From NCBI GenBank assembly GCA_011316305.1, contig SAUG01000045.1, positions 62,001 through 126,000 of the forward strand: a stretch of 64,000 nucleotides of DNA, in the 5' to 3' direction. How positions within the stretch are numbered: position 1 is the first letter of the stretch; each line of letters opens with the position of its first letter. The notes under the pieces were generated by a model. It saw only the letters and a list, made by a program, of their open reading frames with translations, searched no databases and had not been told where the DNA came from. Shown here in pieces: positions 19,833 through 30,937 of this stretch. Origin of the DNA: Rusavskia elegans. Lineage: Eukaryota > Ascomycota > Lecanoromycetes > Teloschistales > Teloschistaceae. Both the position numbers and the translations under genes were made by a program.

Positions 19833-22205
19833 AAGAATTTGCAAAACCGCCCCTGGGGAGCTCAAACACTGGAGCATCGAATTTTCTGGGGAGTTTCCAT
19901 TCCACTCTGATACCAATTTGATCCTTTCGAAGCGTGTTGAGTTTGGAAGCGAACCGGTTGGATACCGAGTGTTATCAACATAATCACGACTTTGGGTTTC
20001 CAGCTTTCGATACCCAAACATTTCATTCTTTAATGAAATAATAGTTTATCAAGTGTTGTAACACGGGTGCCGTTGCGGTCGTGACCAGAATATCCCATAA
20101 TTAGTGCAAGACCTTTGCAAATGAGTTACGGAACTGGTCATTGACCCACTGTATGTCTTAAGCCTGAATTTGATTTCTCTCTCAACTGTAGCGAGCCTCC
20201 CTCACGCCATCGATCACATACATATTCATCAGCTCCTACACCACAGCTGATGTAAGGGCTCAGCCCTTCGTGGTACCCCTGAATCCAACGCTACGACTGG
20301 GACGGAAACAGCGCTCTTTCACAAAAAATCGCCCTTCGATGACTTGGGTTGCGCAAAATAGCATAGCCAACCGTGTTCATGTCTCTCGGAATTGATTCGA
20401 GGTATTCAACGCCTATAATACATGTTCATGCTAGAAAAACCACATGCACGGGCAGGGAACACCGATTTGCGGATCCTACCGGTGAAAGAAGGAATCGGAT
20501 GTTCGAGTGAGGGATTCATTAAGGCGGGATTGTATGGATAGATATATGTATGTGTGTTTAGCTATGCATGTAACCCTCAGTCCGTATCGGAAATCAGCCA
20601 CGAGAGTAATACCGAACGGTAAACTATCTTATTTATGTGTGAAAAAGCGTCGGATTGGACAATCATGTTACTTTTCCTGAGATGAAAGACATGGGAATAT
20701 ATATGTTTGAGATCAGTGATGTATTTTTCTCGCATTTGGTCGTGCGTCTGTAAAGCACGGCGTGTGTGTGCGTGTGTGTGGGGAATGACATTATAGTAAA
20801 TGAATATTTGGAAGCTCGAATACTGAGGCTGGTTCTGAGGTTAGAAACAAACAAGCAAGAAAGCAAGGGCGGGATAACTACTCCTCTTGTACAGACTACA
20901 TACTATTTATCCCCTATCGTCATCATCACCAGGCAAGCACTCAACACAAGCGTCGATCAGCACCGTCGCGACCTCGATTCCTCGCTGGATACAATCCTCG
21001 CTCTCTCGCTCCCTCCCTCCGGCACTTGGAGGAAAATGACGCGGCTGGATTCTTTCCTCTCGTCTGGGGTCGCGAGCGAGAGGTAGGATGACAGTTCGCG
21101 GGAATAAAGACCCGCGTTGTTGGAGGTCTTGATTTTGATGGTATCATCCTAAATGTGGGGGAAGAGTACAAGTGATTCGGTCGGGATTGGGAAGATGTTA
21201 TAATGGGAGATAAAGTCACGATGCAAAAACAAAAATTTAAAGAATAGAAAAGTGAACGGAAGACGGACAAAATTTCACTTTTCTCCCTTCAATTTAAAAG
21301 GGTAGGATGTTCTATTTCTTGAAAGAACACTGCCGGAAGCTGTATGCAACTGGAATTTCTGGAATAATTCTATGCATTCTAAGATTTGAAATGGATGGCG
21401 TGGTGTTGGAAATCAGCCCCTATTCGTCGGATTGCTCATTGGATTTTTTTTTCCGATCCTGAGGACGGTGGCGATGCTTTTGTGTAAGGAGAGAGACGCC
21501 TCGAAAAGAGAAGATGAATAAGGGGGAAGACTTTCCAAGATAAAGGACACAGTGTAAAGTGGGTCCACTCACCTCCGTAGGTAGGGAGCGCGGTGCTTCC
21601 ATCGTGTCGAATATCCATCGCTTCAAGAGCCACACAGCAACCACTTAGACAAGTCCATATAAGCCGAGAAGCATTGGAAGTCACTTTCACAGGTCTTGCT
21701 GTTTCGAAGATAAGCTTGCAGTTGTTCAGCAATAGCTAAGCCACGCAATGATGGAATCCTATACCGAGGTATCAACTACTGTCAACCCCCCATTGGGTTT
21801 GGTTTTCGACCCGACACTCCTGGTACTCCGTCCTCCGATCCTCAAAACTTGGATTCCTCACTCAAGCTGCCGCCGCCGCCGATCCAATGACTTGACTGGG
21901 CACGATCAACGACACTCTTATGTTGTCACCGCGAAGTGGGTCAGTGTAAAGGAGATCATAGCTCCCTACAAAGCCACCATGCGTGCGTTCAATCTAGATG
22001 CTGTCAGGTGAGATTTGTATGATGGCGCTGATAGAAAATACAACTGGAAAGAAATTGTACTATAGAGATTCTCCGAAGAGAAGAACGACAAGGAGAAAAG
22101 GTAAAATTCATAGACAAGGAAAAGTAAAGCCATACAAGAGATGGCTGAAGACTCCACCAGCAGTCCAACACGTTCCAAAATCAAACAGATAAAGATAAAA
22201 CTCAC
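19833..22205. other. Intergenic region with a short GT microsatellite
   Basis: 2.4 kb with no supportable protein gene other than the possible 3' end of the minus-strand hypothetical. A short (GT)n/(GTGC) tract lies at about 20762-20781. Candidate ORFs are short and antisense or compositionally random. Confidence 0.45.
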
Positions 22206-22649
22206 AATAGTCGTCAAAAATGCACTCAAAAACGTCCACGGTATCGGGCTCTCGGACCAGAACATCAACACCAACCCTCCCATCGTCGCCCGCCTCCACG
22301 TCTGCGGTCTCCCTTGCGCCCATATCACCCTCCCCGTAGCCAATATCGCGCTGTAGAATTGCGTAAGATCGTTTGCTGCCATCGTCGCCTGGAAAGGGTT
22401 GGCCACATTGCCGAAGACATTGAAGCGAACGGACCAGTGTTCGTTATTGCTGCTGTGTATCGTAAAGGCATTGGCATTGGCGTTGGTATTCGTGGTGTCA
22501 TGGAAGTCGCGCTGAATCAGGGCTGAAGGGGCCTGTAGCGCTCGAACTTTGTCGTTCGCTAGATGGACGGTAGAGATTATTGCCAAACCGGAGGCTTGGA
22601 GATAGTGATTGAATATGGTGCATGTTAGGATATACAGTGGAAGTCTCAT
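22206..22649 (-). CDS. Putative secreted or membrane hypothetical protein (3' end uncertain)
   Basis: From the ATG at 22649 the minus strand encodes a hydrophobic leader (MRLPLYILTCTIFNHYLQAS), consistent with a signal peptide. A lumenal-type sequence follows, with EHWSVRFNVFGNVANPFQAT, LTQFYSAILATGRVIW and IPWTFLSAFLTTI. An in-phase GTGAGT at 22205 looks like a donor, giving 148 residues in this exon. The downstream exon could not be fixed. Without splicing the frame continues to 21966, but that tail is Phe/Ser/Leu-rich and looks like intron or UTR. An upstream ATG at 22727 would bury the leader. I do not recognise the family. Confidence 0.5.
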
Positions 22650-24038
22650 TATTGTGCTCCTTGGATGTTCTTTTCGGTGGCGAATCTCCATCGAGCGAGA
22701 GGTATTCTTAAGAGCAGGGATATTCATAGTAAGAAGAGGTAGTCAACTTAAGCTGCTTTAAGTCCCTCGTAGTCTCGGGAACGGGTCCAGCTCTAAAGCC
22801 TCTATGCGCATGGTCCATGGCACGGTCCATGGTCGCATGTCGCGTTGTGGCTAAAGAAGACGGCTGGCATTTTGTTCTTACGGTTCTCGGCCATGTTCGG
22901 TCTGCCTCGGAAGATTCCTTCGTACCCGTCGAGTCCAATTTGACGGAAGTTGGGGACTTGACAGTCGCTTCGCAAAGGAGCATGAGCGTCGGAATCTCGT
23001 TGCTCGAGGTCCTCAAGCTGTGCTTGGGCAGTTCCAGCCACCTGTCCATGCGACCCTACTACAAGCGACTCAACTGTAACGCTTTCAAGCGCCCGAGAAA
23101 GGAGTCTCAAGCAACAGAGATTGTGGGCCGTAATCTCCAGATGATATCCTAACCAAGCCGAGGAGAACAATAGCCCCCAAGCAAGTTGCATTGCTCCTTG
23201 CGTACTGGGTGATGGGAAAGATGTAATGTAGAGGAATGGAGCGAATAGATACAAGCACGGGCAAGTTGGTAGAATATAATACAGCAGGAAAGGAATAAAA
23301 TAAAAACCCGGGTAACGAGAACAAGAACTTGTTCCCCACCATGGAACAGTGGTAATACAGCCAAGAAATCCGTCTTCACCGACAGCCAGTCTGAGACCTT
23401 GTGCCAAAGATCCGGTACACTGACTGTGCATCATATCTCTGCAGATGCGTCCCTCCTGCCTGCGAAAGCGAACAAATCTTTCCGTCTCCGCCAATTCACC
23501 TTGAGACGGTCCTGGATTGCCAGGTCCAACCGACATTCGGACGGTAGCAGGATCCCAACCGTGGTGGCCCTTCGGCATCCTAGATGGGACTGTACAGTCA
23601 GCGATAACTTCCGTGGATGAATTCCGCAACCTCCACTTTGTCAGCTTTCCTACTGAACGAGCCTTCATTCAATTTTCCGAAAAGGGGATGCCGCCATTCG
23701 AAATCGAGACACGGACATGAGTAGTGTCTTCGCGCCCCGGGCTTCCACGGTCTCTGTGTCGTTCGAAAACCATGCCCATACAACACCGCGTATGGAATAC
23801 TTTCACAGCCACAACCGAGTCGAGTTATCCAGGTCATACCAAGGGATGCCCATACAACTCTTTTCATGCGAGCATGTGGTAATAATATTCACTCTCCCTT
23901 CCTTGTGGCTCCCATACAATCTCACAATGTGGAGATTGGGTTATGAAGTAGACGTCGCGAGCTGGGTCTTCGCGTACGAGGCCTCCAGGGAACCTGCACC
24001 TCATGAGGACGAGTTCCAATATCGGCAACTTCCATGGC
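22650..24038. other. Region with no confident gene
   Basis: The longest frame, on minus (about 22802-23668, 288 codons), has mixed composition, internal hydrophobic Tyr/Pro/Phe runs and no recognisable motif. Overlapping frames on both strands are of similar quality. It may hold decayed coding DNA, but nothing can be called. Confidence 0.4.
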
Positions 24039-24641
24039 TCAATTCGAATATGCCACAGGAAATACATAAAAAGTGGGTGGACAAGAAACGTACATTTGCT
24101 CAGCTTCCTCCCTCGATTTCGTCTTCTTCGTGCCCTCCCAAAGCCGCAGCTTCTCGCAAAGCACTTAACCCCAATAGTACGCAGGGCTATCGCCTCCTCC
24201 CATTTTGCCCGTCTTTTTCAAGAAATTCCCTAAACTGCCGACGGTGGGCCCGGTAGAACTCTTATAGTATTCTACGGCGCCGTCTCTCAGCTCCAACTCT
24301 TTCATCTCATTTGACATACCAGCTTGAGTCCAGCTCTTATTGGTACCGGGGATGGTGCTCTTGTCGGTAAGGAGCTTTCTCAGCTTGCGGCGTACGGTGG
24401 TGGCATCATCGTAGCATGGGATTTCGCCGAGGATCTCCTCTAGCTCGATATCGCGGTAATCGCTGCAACGCTGCTGGGCTCTGACAGCCGCTGTAGAGAG
24501 CGTGGACTTCGAATTGCTTCTCACGTTGACATTTTCTTCGTCAAGATTCGGCTTGCTGTTGTCGTGTTTGCTAGACTTAGATATGGAATAAGGCGCGACT
24601 CGAGCATTGTTATTATCTTTTGCAGTAATAGCTCTGGGCAT
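24039..24641 (-). pseudogene. DUF7726-like protein gene interrupted by an in-frame stop
   Basis: From the ATG at 24641 the frame gives 158 aa to TAA at 24167-24165. A Ser/Asn/Lys-rich N-terminus is followed by DYRDIELEEILGEIPCYDDA, TTVRRKLRKLLTDK, and a GTNKSWTQAG..LGNFLKKTG segment. That is the layout I associate with the fungal DUF7726 domain (VRRKI, then a small helix-turn-helix-like core ending in a Y-Y-x-x-Y-VFFEKLRI-x-EGKxKS run). Here the frame stops at AYYWG-stop. Translation past the stop continues VLCEKLRLWEGTKKTKSREE, exactly the expected continuation, and stays open to about 24039. I read the TAA as a nonsense change at a normally aromatic codon. The domain name is from memory and unverified. 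No splice pair removes the stop neatly. Confidence 0.55.
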
Positions 24642-25240
24642 ATTGAGAACTGGTTATAACTAGGCAGGTGCAAAGTAGAGAGTTGAAAAAACGAAGAGTA
24701 AAGATGGAAAGACGGTGAAAAAGTATCAGTCGGGGAAGGGTAATCATTTACGCGGGGATTGTATACAGCGCGTTATCATGTGATAGGGCTATCTCTTATG
24801 CGAATACGAGAATCCACGCCACGAATAGGAAGATAGCTACCAGCTTCTTACGGATACCCATACAAGTCTTAGTGAACATGCTGTATCATCCGTCAATATC
24901 TCACTCCAACATCGAGATGCAAACCCGTACTCCAAAAAGCACGACTGGCATGACAGTGGACGACTGCTGCTGATCAAAATCGCATTGAATATGTACAAAA
25001 TGAACAAACTGTTATACATTCTGATATGATCGCAGATCGGATATATGGTTACGATACGCAGAGTCGCGACTACACATAAACAGAACGCCGTCGCTCGTGG
25101 TATAGTCTGGTCAAAAGATACCTCCAGCCTCGCTCAATCAAAAAGCAGTACCAGGAGAAATTGGCGCCGAAAACACCGTCGCTTGCTTGTCATGAAATGA
25201 GAGTTGGGTCTGCTCAATAGTTGGATCAGCAAAAGTCGGT
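24642..25240. other. Intergenic
   Basis: 600 bp, moderately AT-rich. No coding or RNA gene signal seen. Confidence 0.5.
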
Positions 25241-26701
25241 TCAGATCATGTTCAGGGCGGAACCATCGTATGCCATTCTGGCAGCTCGGGCCAGCTCGTC
25301 GTCGACGTGGTCCTCGTGCTCCCCAACTTCCTGCCACTGATCGTCCCAGAGTATTGGTGGTAAAGCCCCGTAGGTCTCCCCTGTGTCGTTCTCCAGTCGT
25401 TTTCGTAGAATTGCTTCAGCTAACGACCATCGAGCAACAAGCCGCTTCCGACGCTCTGCGAACTCCTCCGTTAACATTTGCGTTTCCAATTCGCATGTTG
25501 TCTCCAACTTTTGCATTGTCGTGGCCAATTCCTTATCCACCTGCTCCACCTCCAGCTCCTGTTTAGCAACAATGCGCTCCAGCTGTTTTGCTTGCTTTTC
25601 GCGAAGCACGTTGATCCTTGATGCGTGTAGATTTTCCATGCCATCCCGGACACGATACTGCTGGTCCAACTGCCGGTAATTCTGTTGCGTGACCATTCGG
25701 TTGGGCATGCCTTGAACGACTGACCGAGGGCTGCAATAGGCTTGCATGTGTTTCAGCCTTGTGGCACATGCTTGTCGCTCGAGCTCAAGTGTTCGCTCTA
25801 AATCAATCTCTGAAGAGAGATGGCGGTTTTCAAGTGAAGACAAGGCCTCGGCATGTCGATGTTGGAGGGCCTTCACTCGCTGTGGGTGCTCATCCAGAAG
25901 TCTTTTCCTGGTGTCCTCTTGCCTTGAGCGCATCAAACGATGTTGATCAGCTTGAAAGCGAACAAAACGCCTCTGCTCATCGATTTGAGACCACCGGAGC
26001 TGCTTGAGCTGAGGATGACCAAGACTTCTGTTTCTGGCAGCTGGGTCATCTTGCTGGTGGTGCTGTGCCGCTGATGAACTATGAGGATGCGGGTCGCAAG
26101 AGGGCTTTATCTCTGACGTTTCAACTGGACTCCTCGACACTGAGCTATAATGGACTTGATCAACGGTTGCAGAACGGTGTTGAGCGAGTGGTCTCAAGGT
26201 TTTGATGGCAGCGATGGGGATAGGGATTGGAGGTACAGCGGCGTCGATGGTTTTCCTCCTTTTCAAGGTCGAGATGCGCCGGAATCCGCTTTTGATCTTG
26301 GTATACGACGACTTGTGCGATGAGGATGAGTTGATGGAAGATGGGGCTGAGGTCATGGAAGAGGATGTCAAAGAGGATATCTCGTTGTGGCCGCGCTGCT
26401 CGCTCGAGCTACATGAGGCCGGATGCGTTGAGTCGGACGGGGTGGATTCCAAATCAAGTGCTGCAATATTCTTGGTGACTGAGTCGAGGGTGGTTGTTGG
26501 ATTTTGTGGCACACTGATGCCGAAGTTAAGCGCTGTTCGCAAGAATTGTCGATCGACTTCGTCTTCGGTAGTATCATGGCTAAAGCGTAGGACCATCATC
26601 TTGTAGTCATCGTCGCTGGATGTTCGGAGGGAAGACCTCAGAAGGGTGGAAGATTCAACGCCTGGAGGGTGGAAGGGTGCAAGTGGTGAGGAGGCAGCCA
26701 T
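25241..26701 (-). CDS. Coiled-coil protein of unknown function
   Basis: Single exon, 486 aa, ATG at 26701. The N-terminal 210 residues are Ser/Thr/Pro-rich and probably disordered, with a basic patch KIKSGFRRISTLKRRKT. From about residue 230 to 440 the sequence is a long Gln/Glu/Arg/Lys-rich amphipathic helix (SQIDEQRRFVRFQADQHRLM, EKQAKQLERIVAKQELEVEQ, LETTCELETQMLTEEFAERR) predicted to form a coiled coil. It ends in an acidic EVGEHEDHVDDELARAARMA tail. No enzymatic motif, signal peptide or membrane span is visible. A structural or scaffold role is inferred only from shape. Composition is normal for the window and unlike the AT-rich block, so it is probably a real, expressed gene. Confidence 0.8.
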   Translation of the reverse strand: MAASSPLAPFHPPGVESSTLLRSSLRTSSDDDYKMMVLRFSHDTTEDEVDRQFLRTALNFGISVPQNPTTTLDSVTKNIAALDLESTPSDSTHPASCSSSEQRGHNEISSLTSSSMTSAPSSINSSSSHKSSYTKIKSGFRRISTLKRRKTIDAAVPPIPIPIAAIKTLRPLAQHRSATVDQVHYSSVSRSPVETSEIKPSCDPHPHSSSAAQHHQQDDPAARNRSLGHPQLKQLRWSQIDEQRRFVRFQADQHRLMRSRQEDTRKRLLDEHPQRVKALQHRHAEALSSLENRHLSSEIDLERTLELERQACATRLKHMQAYCSPRSVVQGMPNRMVTQQNYRQLDQQYRVRDGMENLHASRINVLREKQAKQLERIVAKQELEVEQVDKELATTMQKLETTCELETQMLTEEFAERRKRLVARWSLAEAILRKRLENDTGETYGALPPILWDDQWQEVGEHEDHVDDELARAARMAYDGSALNMI

Positions 26702-27828
26702 CAAGGCTTGAAATTCAGCAGGCGGGATGTTGCAGTTCAGGGCTGACGAGCCAGATGCTATGCGTACAGGTGCATGGTCGCGGGTCCGCTCTCAGCTTAC
26801 ACTGCAGAAATGGCAGGAGGCAGAGCCGTGGGTTGGGCGTCATGAAGCAAGGAAGATGATAGGAGCGACTGTATCGAACATCGTCATCGACACTTCGACT
26901 TCACTCCAATCTGCCGTTTACCGTTAGGGCTCAGAGCTGGGATACCTTAGCCCTACTCGGATTCGCCCACCTTCGCCGCACGCTAAAACGCTTGGCCAAG
27001 GTCCACTTTAACCATTGAAGCTCGTAGTCAATGCGACATCTACGATTGTGATGCTCTTACCCCATTAAGTTGTACAAGATGAAGGCTAGGTCACGCGATC
27101 CTTCGGTCATCTTGCGAGAGAAGAAAAATACTGAAAATTCCAGACCTCGGAGTGTCGCCAGCATCAAGCAACCAAACAGCACCGATTGTCGTATCAATTC
27201 TGAAGTACCCAGAGACGAAACTCAGTACACCGACTTGGACCACGGTATGTGGATGTTCAACCAGTGTACAACGGCTTGAATTGGTCTGCCGATGCGTCTT
27301 ATTGGATCTACGGACGAGTCATGTCTGCCGTCTGCTTCTACAATGATGTTCATCGAATGATACGGCCACATTCTGGCGCTCAACCAACTTCGGAGAGATG
27401 CATGCTTCGATTGGGCAAATCAAGAGCGTCGCGAAGGCCGTGTTTTGGCATCAGGACATTGGGGAAACAGGCAAAACCATGACCATTGGGCCACATTTAC
27501 TGTTGGCGACCATCTTCAGTAGATGCTGGAAAAAAGGCGGACAAATTAACTGATCCTTGACAGACACTCCCAAGGACGGAATGAAGCGTTATTCATAGGT
27601 TATCTCAAGCTGTGAGGCAAAAATCCGCAAAGGGGTAATTTGAAGCAACGGGCGTCTGCAAACACGGTGGACGAAAAACAACAGTGCGGATTGGATTCAG
27701 TATATCAAGTCCTGCAGTCGATTTCCAGAACCTGCTTCATGATGATACGGGTTGGGGCCACGGATCTACCATTCCATCCACTAACAAGAGTGGGTCATGG
27801 TCTGTGGACGAATCAGAACGCCAGTCAG
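26702..27828. other. Intergenic
   Basis: 1.1 kb between two minus-strand genes. Only short frames with no protein-like features are present. Confidence 0.5.
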
Positions 27829-28426
27829 TCAGGCTTTCGGCCTCTCCAACTTCAAGTCCACGCTATCGCACCACCCAAGGTGCGTTTCCCAAGTTTTCTC
27901 TCGATACCCGGTTTCCTTGAATCCGAAACGTTTGAGTAGGCCTAAACAGGCGCTGTTCCTTGGATCAAAGTCGGCCACTATCTCGTTCTGCGCTTTCGTG
28001 TCTTCGCGTTCCCAGATATAATGCAGAAATCCGGCCATTGCTTCTTTCATATATCCTTTACCCCAGAACGGTCGTACTAGTATAAATCCGATCTCATGGC
28101 CGTTCCAGAGGCCGATTTTGCCAATTATCTTTAGTATAGTCGAAGGTGGTGCGTACTCAAGCAGGAAGTCACAGCGACTATTGTGGTCCCCATCTAACAT
28201 CAATTGCAATGTCTTCTCCGTCTGCTGGAGCTCTGAGTGAGGCGCAGTAGACCTGGAAGAGGAACCCGGTAAGGACATGGGCTTTGCCATCGATCCTGGC
28301 TAAGGGTTCCTTTACTCACCAGTATCGCATTACCTCTTCATCACTGTACATCTCGTACATATCCTGCAAATCTTCCATGGTGGCTGCGCGAAGCTTCAGA
28401 TCAGGCCTGATACTGATTGACGTCAT
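27829..28426 (-). CDS. GNAT-family N-acetyltransferase
   Basis: Two exons, 28426-28320 and 28252-27829 (66 bp intron, GTGAGT..CCAG), giving 176 aa. Exon 1 supplies the first strand and helix of the fold (LKLRAATMEDLQDMYEMYSD). Exon 2 supplies the acetyl-CoA-binding motif A (IGFILVRPFWGKGYMKEAMA, with the R-x-x-x-G-K-G loop), the following NEIVADFDPRNSACLGLLKR segment and the usual FGFKETGY strand. This matches the RimJ/RimL-like Acetyltransf_3 type that acylates small molecules or protein N-termini. Substrate unknown. The start codon lies only about 170 bp from the TIR of the large degraded element, so the element sits within its promoter region and RIP or heterochromatin could affect its expression. 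Confidence 0.88.
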
Positions 28427-28594
28427 CTCTGGACTGCGGACACATGTGATGAATTATTGCAGAACAATCCAGAAAGACTGGTTTGCGATCGCTTTATGAA
28501 GAAGATATCTGACATCCAAAGGATATCGTGCCATAGTGACCTTGCCTACTACTGTTCAGCTTCACGGTAGCAGTCATGAGTGTCACCTTGCCTA

Positions 28595-28720
28595 CCTCAG
28601 ATTAAATAAACCTGGTCAGTCAGAGTTTTACGCGAGCCCTACCAAACTTATATACAAATCTTATAACTTTTTAACGCTATATAATCTTTCGATCTCTACT
28701 ACTAATATAATTCTATCTAC
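28595..28720. repeat. Left terminal inverted repeat of the 10 kb element
   Basis: Matches the reverse complement of 38430-38554 with few differences, almost all transitions. Includes a non-RIPped GC-richer stretch, ACGCGAGCCCTACC. Confidence 0.9.
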
Positions 28721-28883
28721 TTTCGTCTAATTTAGTTAAATTAAAGCTATATATAATTTTTTAAACCTTTTATATTATAATACGAAAAAATAATAATCGC
28801 GCTATTAAAAACTAGCGTAATCGATAGTAAATAGATTTTTAAAACGCTATAAAAGATATCGTTAATAATATAGTATAATTTTA

Positions 28884-29518
28884 TATATCAGCGAATCCTG
28901 AAATGGATTTTCAAATTAAATCGGCTGACAGCCAAATAATCCAAATAATCTAATTAATTTAAATAATCTAAAAATCTAAAAAATAGATTTTCGATAGATT
29001 AGAATTCTAATAGTATCTATAATACGATTATCTATTTAATAAATAGCCTAAAATAGGATCTATATATAAGCTAAAAATAAACCTATATAATTTAATTTAA
29101 AATTAAAGTTTAACGGCTGCCGCTAAAAGCGGAAATAACGGAAATCGAATATCTATTTAATAAACTATACTAGATTTAATTTAGTTAGATTCTAGTAAAG
29201 AAATCTAATATTTTCGATCTAGACGAAGCTAGTCTAGCGGTATATACAGGCGTATATAGACCTACTAACTAATAAAGATTTATACGATTTTAAAATCGAA
29301 TCTCTAAATCTTTTTAACCGGTTTTAGCCGGTTTTAGCCGTTTTAGCCGTTTAACTATTTTAGTTATCTTAGCCGCGTAGCTATATAGCTTTAGATATAC
29401 CTGAAACCGGCTGATAAACTATTTATAAACCGCTTTTAACCGTACCGGTTAAAAACCGGCTAAGACGACTAAAACGGCTGAAAACGGCTTTAAACCGGTT
29501 TTAGAAAATGCTGATATA
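28884..29518 (+). repeat. MITE-like element, copy A (complete, 635 bp)
   Basis: Begins TATATCAGC and ends GCTGATATA, giving short terminal inverted repeats with TA at the outside. The interior has a characteristic GTTTAACGGCTGCCGCTAAA stretch and arrays of CCGGTTTTAGCCGTTTTAGC-like words in the right half. It contains the intact GAAGCTAGTCTAGCGG site that is split by a retrotransposon in copy E, so it serves as the empty-site reference. No coding capacity. Confidence 0.85.
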
Positions 29519-29740
29519 GGCTACCGCCTAAAATACCTATAAAATAGATAAAAATAACTATTAAAAAAAAAAAAGCTACTAAAAATCGCGCCTAAAAAAA
29601 TACAGCGAAAGCGGTTAAAATAGTAAAAAAGAAAAATATAATAGAAAAAAAGAAAATAGCCGAAAAAAGAATAGTAGATAAAAAGGCCGTTAAAAAGGCT
29701 AAAAAGAAGACTATAGAAAAAGAGATTACTATTTTTATTA

Positions 29741-30937
29741 ATATTTTCTAAAATCGGTTTAAAGCCGGTTTTAGCCGTTTTAGCTATTTTAGCCGGTTTT
29801 TAGCCGGTACGGTTAAAAGCGGTTTATAAACGGTTTATTAGCCGGTTTCGGGTATACCCGAAGCTATATAGCTGCGCGGCTAAGACGGCTAAGACAGCTG
29901 AACGGCTAAAACGGCTAAAAAGATTTAAAGATTCGATTTTAAACTCGTTTAAGTCTTTATTAGTAGTTAATAGATCTATATACGCCTATATATAATTTTA
30001 GGCTAGCTTTATCTAGATCGAAAATATTAGATTTCTTTACTAGAATCTAATTAGATTAGGTCTAGTATAGTTTTTTAAATAGATATTCGATTTCCGTTAT
30101 TTCCGCTTTTAGCGGCAACCGTTAAACTTTATTTTCGAATAAAGTTATATAGATTTATTTTTAGCTTATATATAGATCTTATTTTAGGCTGTTTACTAAA
30201 TAGATATTCGTACTATAGATACTATTAGAGCTTTAATCTATCGATATCAGCATTTTCCAAAACCGATTTAAAGCCGGTTTTAGCCGTTTTAGCCGTCTTA
30301 GCCGGTTCTTAGCCGATTTCAGGTATACCCGAAGCTATATAGCTACGCGGCTAAGACGGCTAAAACGGCTAAACGGCTAAAACGGCTAAAAAAATTTAAA
30401 GATTCGATTTTAAACTCGTTTAAATCTTTATTAGTAGTTAGTAGACCTATATACGCCTATATAAAATATTAGGCTAGCTTCGTCTAGATTAAAAATATTA
30501 GACTTCTTTACTAGTATCTAACTAGATTAGGTCTCGCGTAGTTTATTAAATAGATATTCGATTTCTATTATTCCCGCTTTTAGCGGCAGCCGCTAAACTT
30601 TATTTTCGAATTAAATTATATAGGCTTATTTTTAGTTTATATATAGATTCTATTTTAGGCTATTTATTAAATAGATATTCGTACTATAGATATTATTAAA
30701 ATTTTAATCTATCGAAAATCTATTTTTTAGATTTTTAGATTATTTGAATTTTTAGATTATTTAAATTAAGATAGCTGTCAGCCGGTCTAATTTGAAAATC
30801 CATTTTAGAATTCGCTGATAGAAAATCTACTTTTTGGATTTTTAAATTATTTAGATTAATTAGATTATTTAGATTATTTGGATTAAAATGGCTGTCAGCC
30901 GGTCTAATCTAAAAATCTATTTTAGGATCCGCTGATA
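29741..30937 (-). repeat. MITE-like element, copy B (inverted, split by copy C)
   Basis: Reverse-complement copy of A in two pieces, 29741-30244 and 30821-30937. It lacks the first few bases of one terminal repeat (ATTTTCTAAAA without the CAGC) and ends in CCGCTGATA. The break at AATCTATCGA/GAAAATCTAC corresponds to an uninterrupted TATCGAAAATCT in the other copies, with a GA duplicated at the junction. Copy C is therefore an insertion into B, not a neighbour. Confidence 0.8.
30245..30820 (-). repeat. MITE-like element, copy C (nested inside copy B)
   Basis: Starts TATCAGCATTTTCC and ends TTCGCTGATA, 576 bp, same orientation as B. It includes the CGGCAGCCGCTAAA stretch and ends with the sub-terminal GCTGTCAGCCGGTC motif, which is repeated in the tail of B. 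Confidence 0.82.

Noticed and set aside
19371..20021. 216-codon minus frame over the opsin gene
   Set aside because: Antisense of the opsin's last exon, whose + strand reading has all rhodopsin signatures.
22802..23668. 288-codon minus frame
   Set aside because: No recognisable motif. It competes with other frames of similar quality and has poor composition (Tyr/Phe/Pro/Leu runs). Not enough to call a gene.
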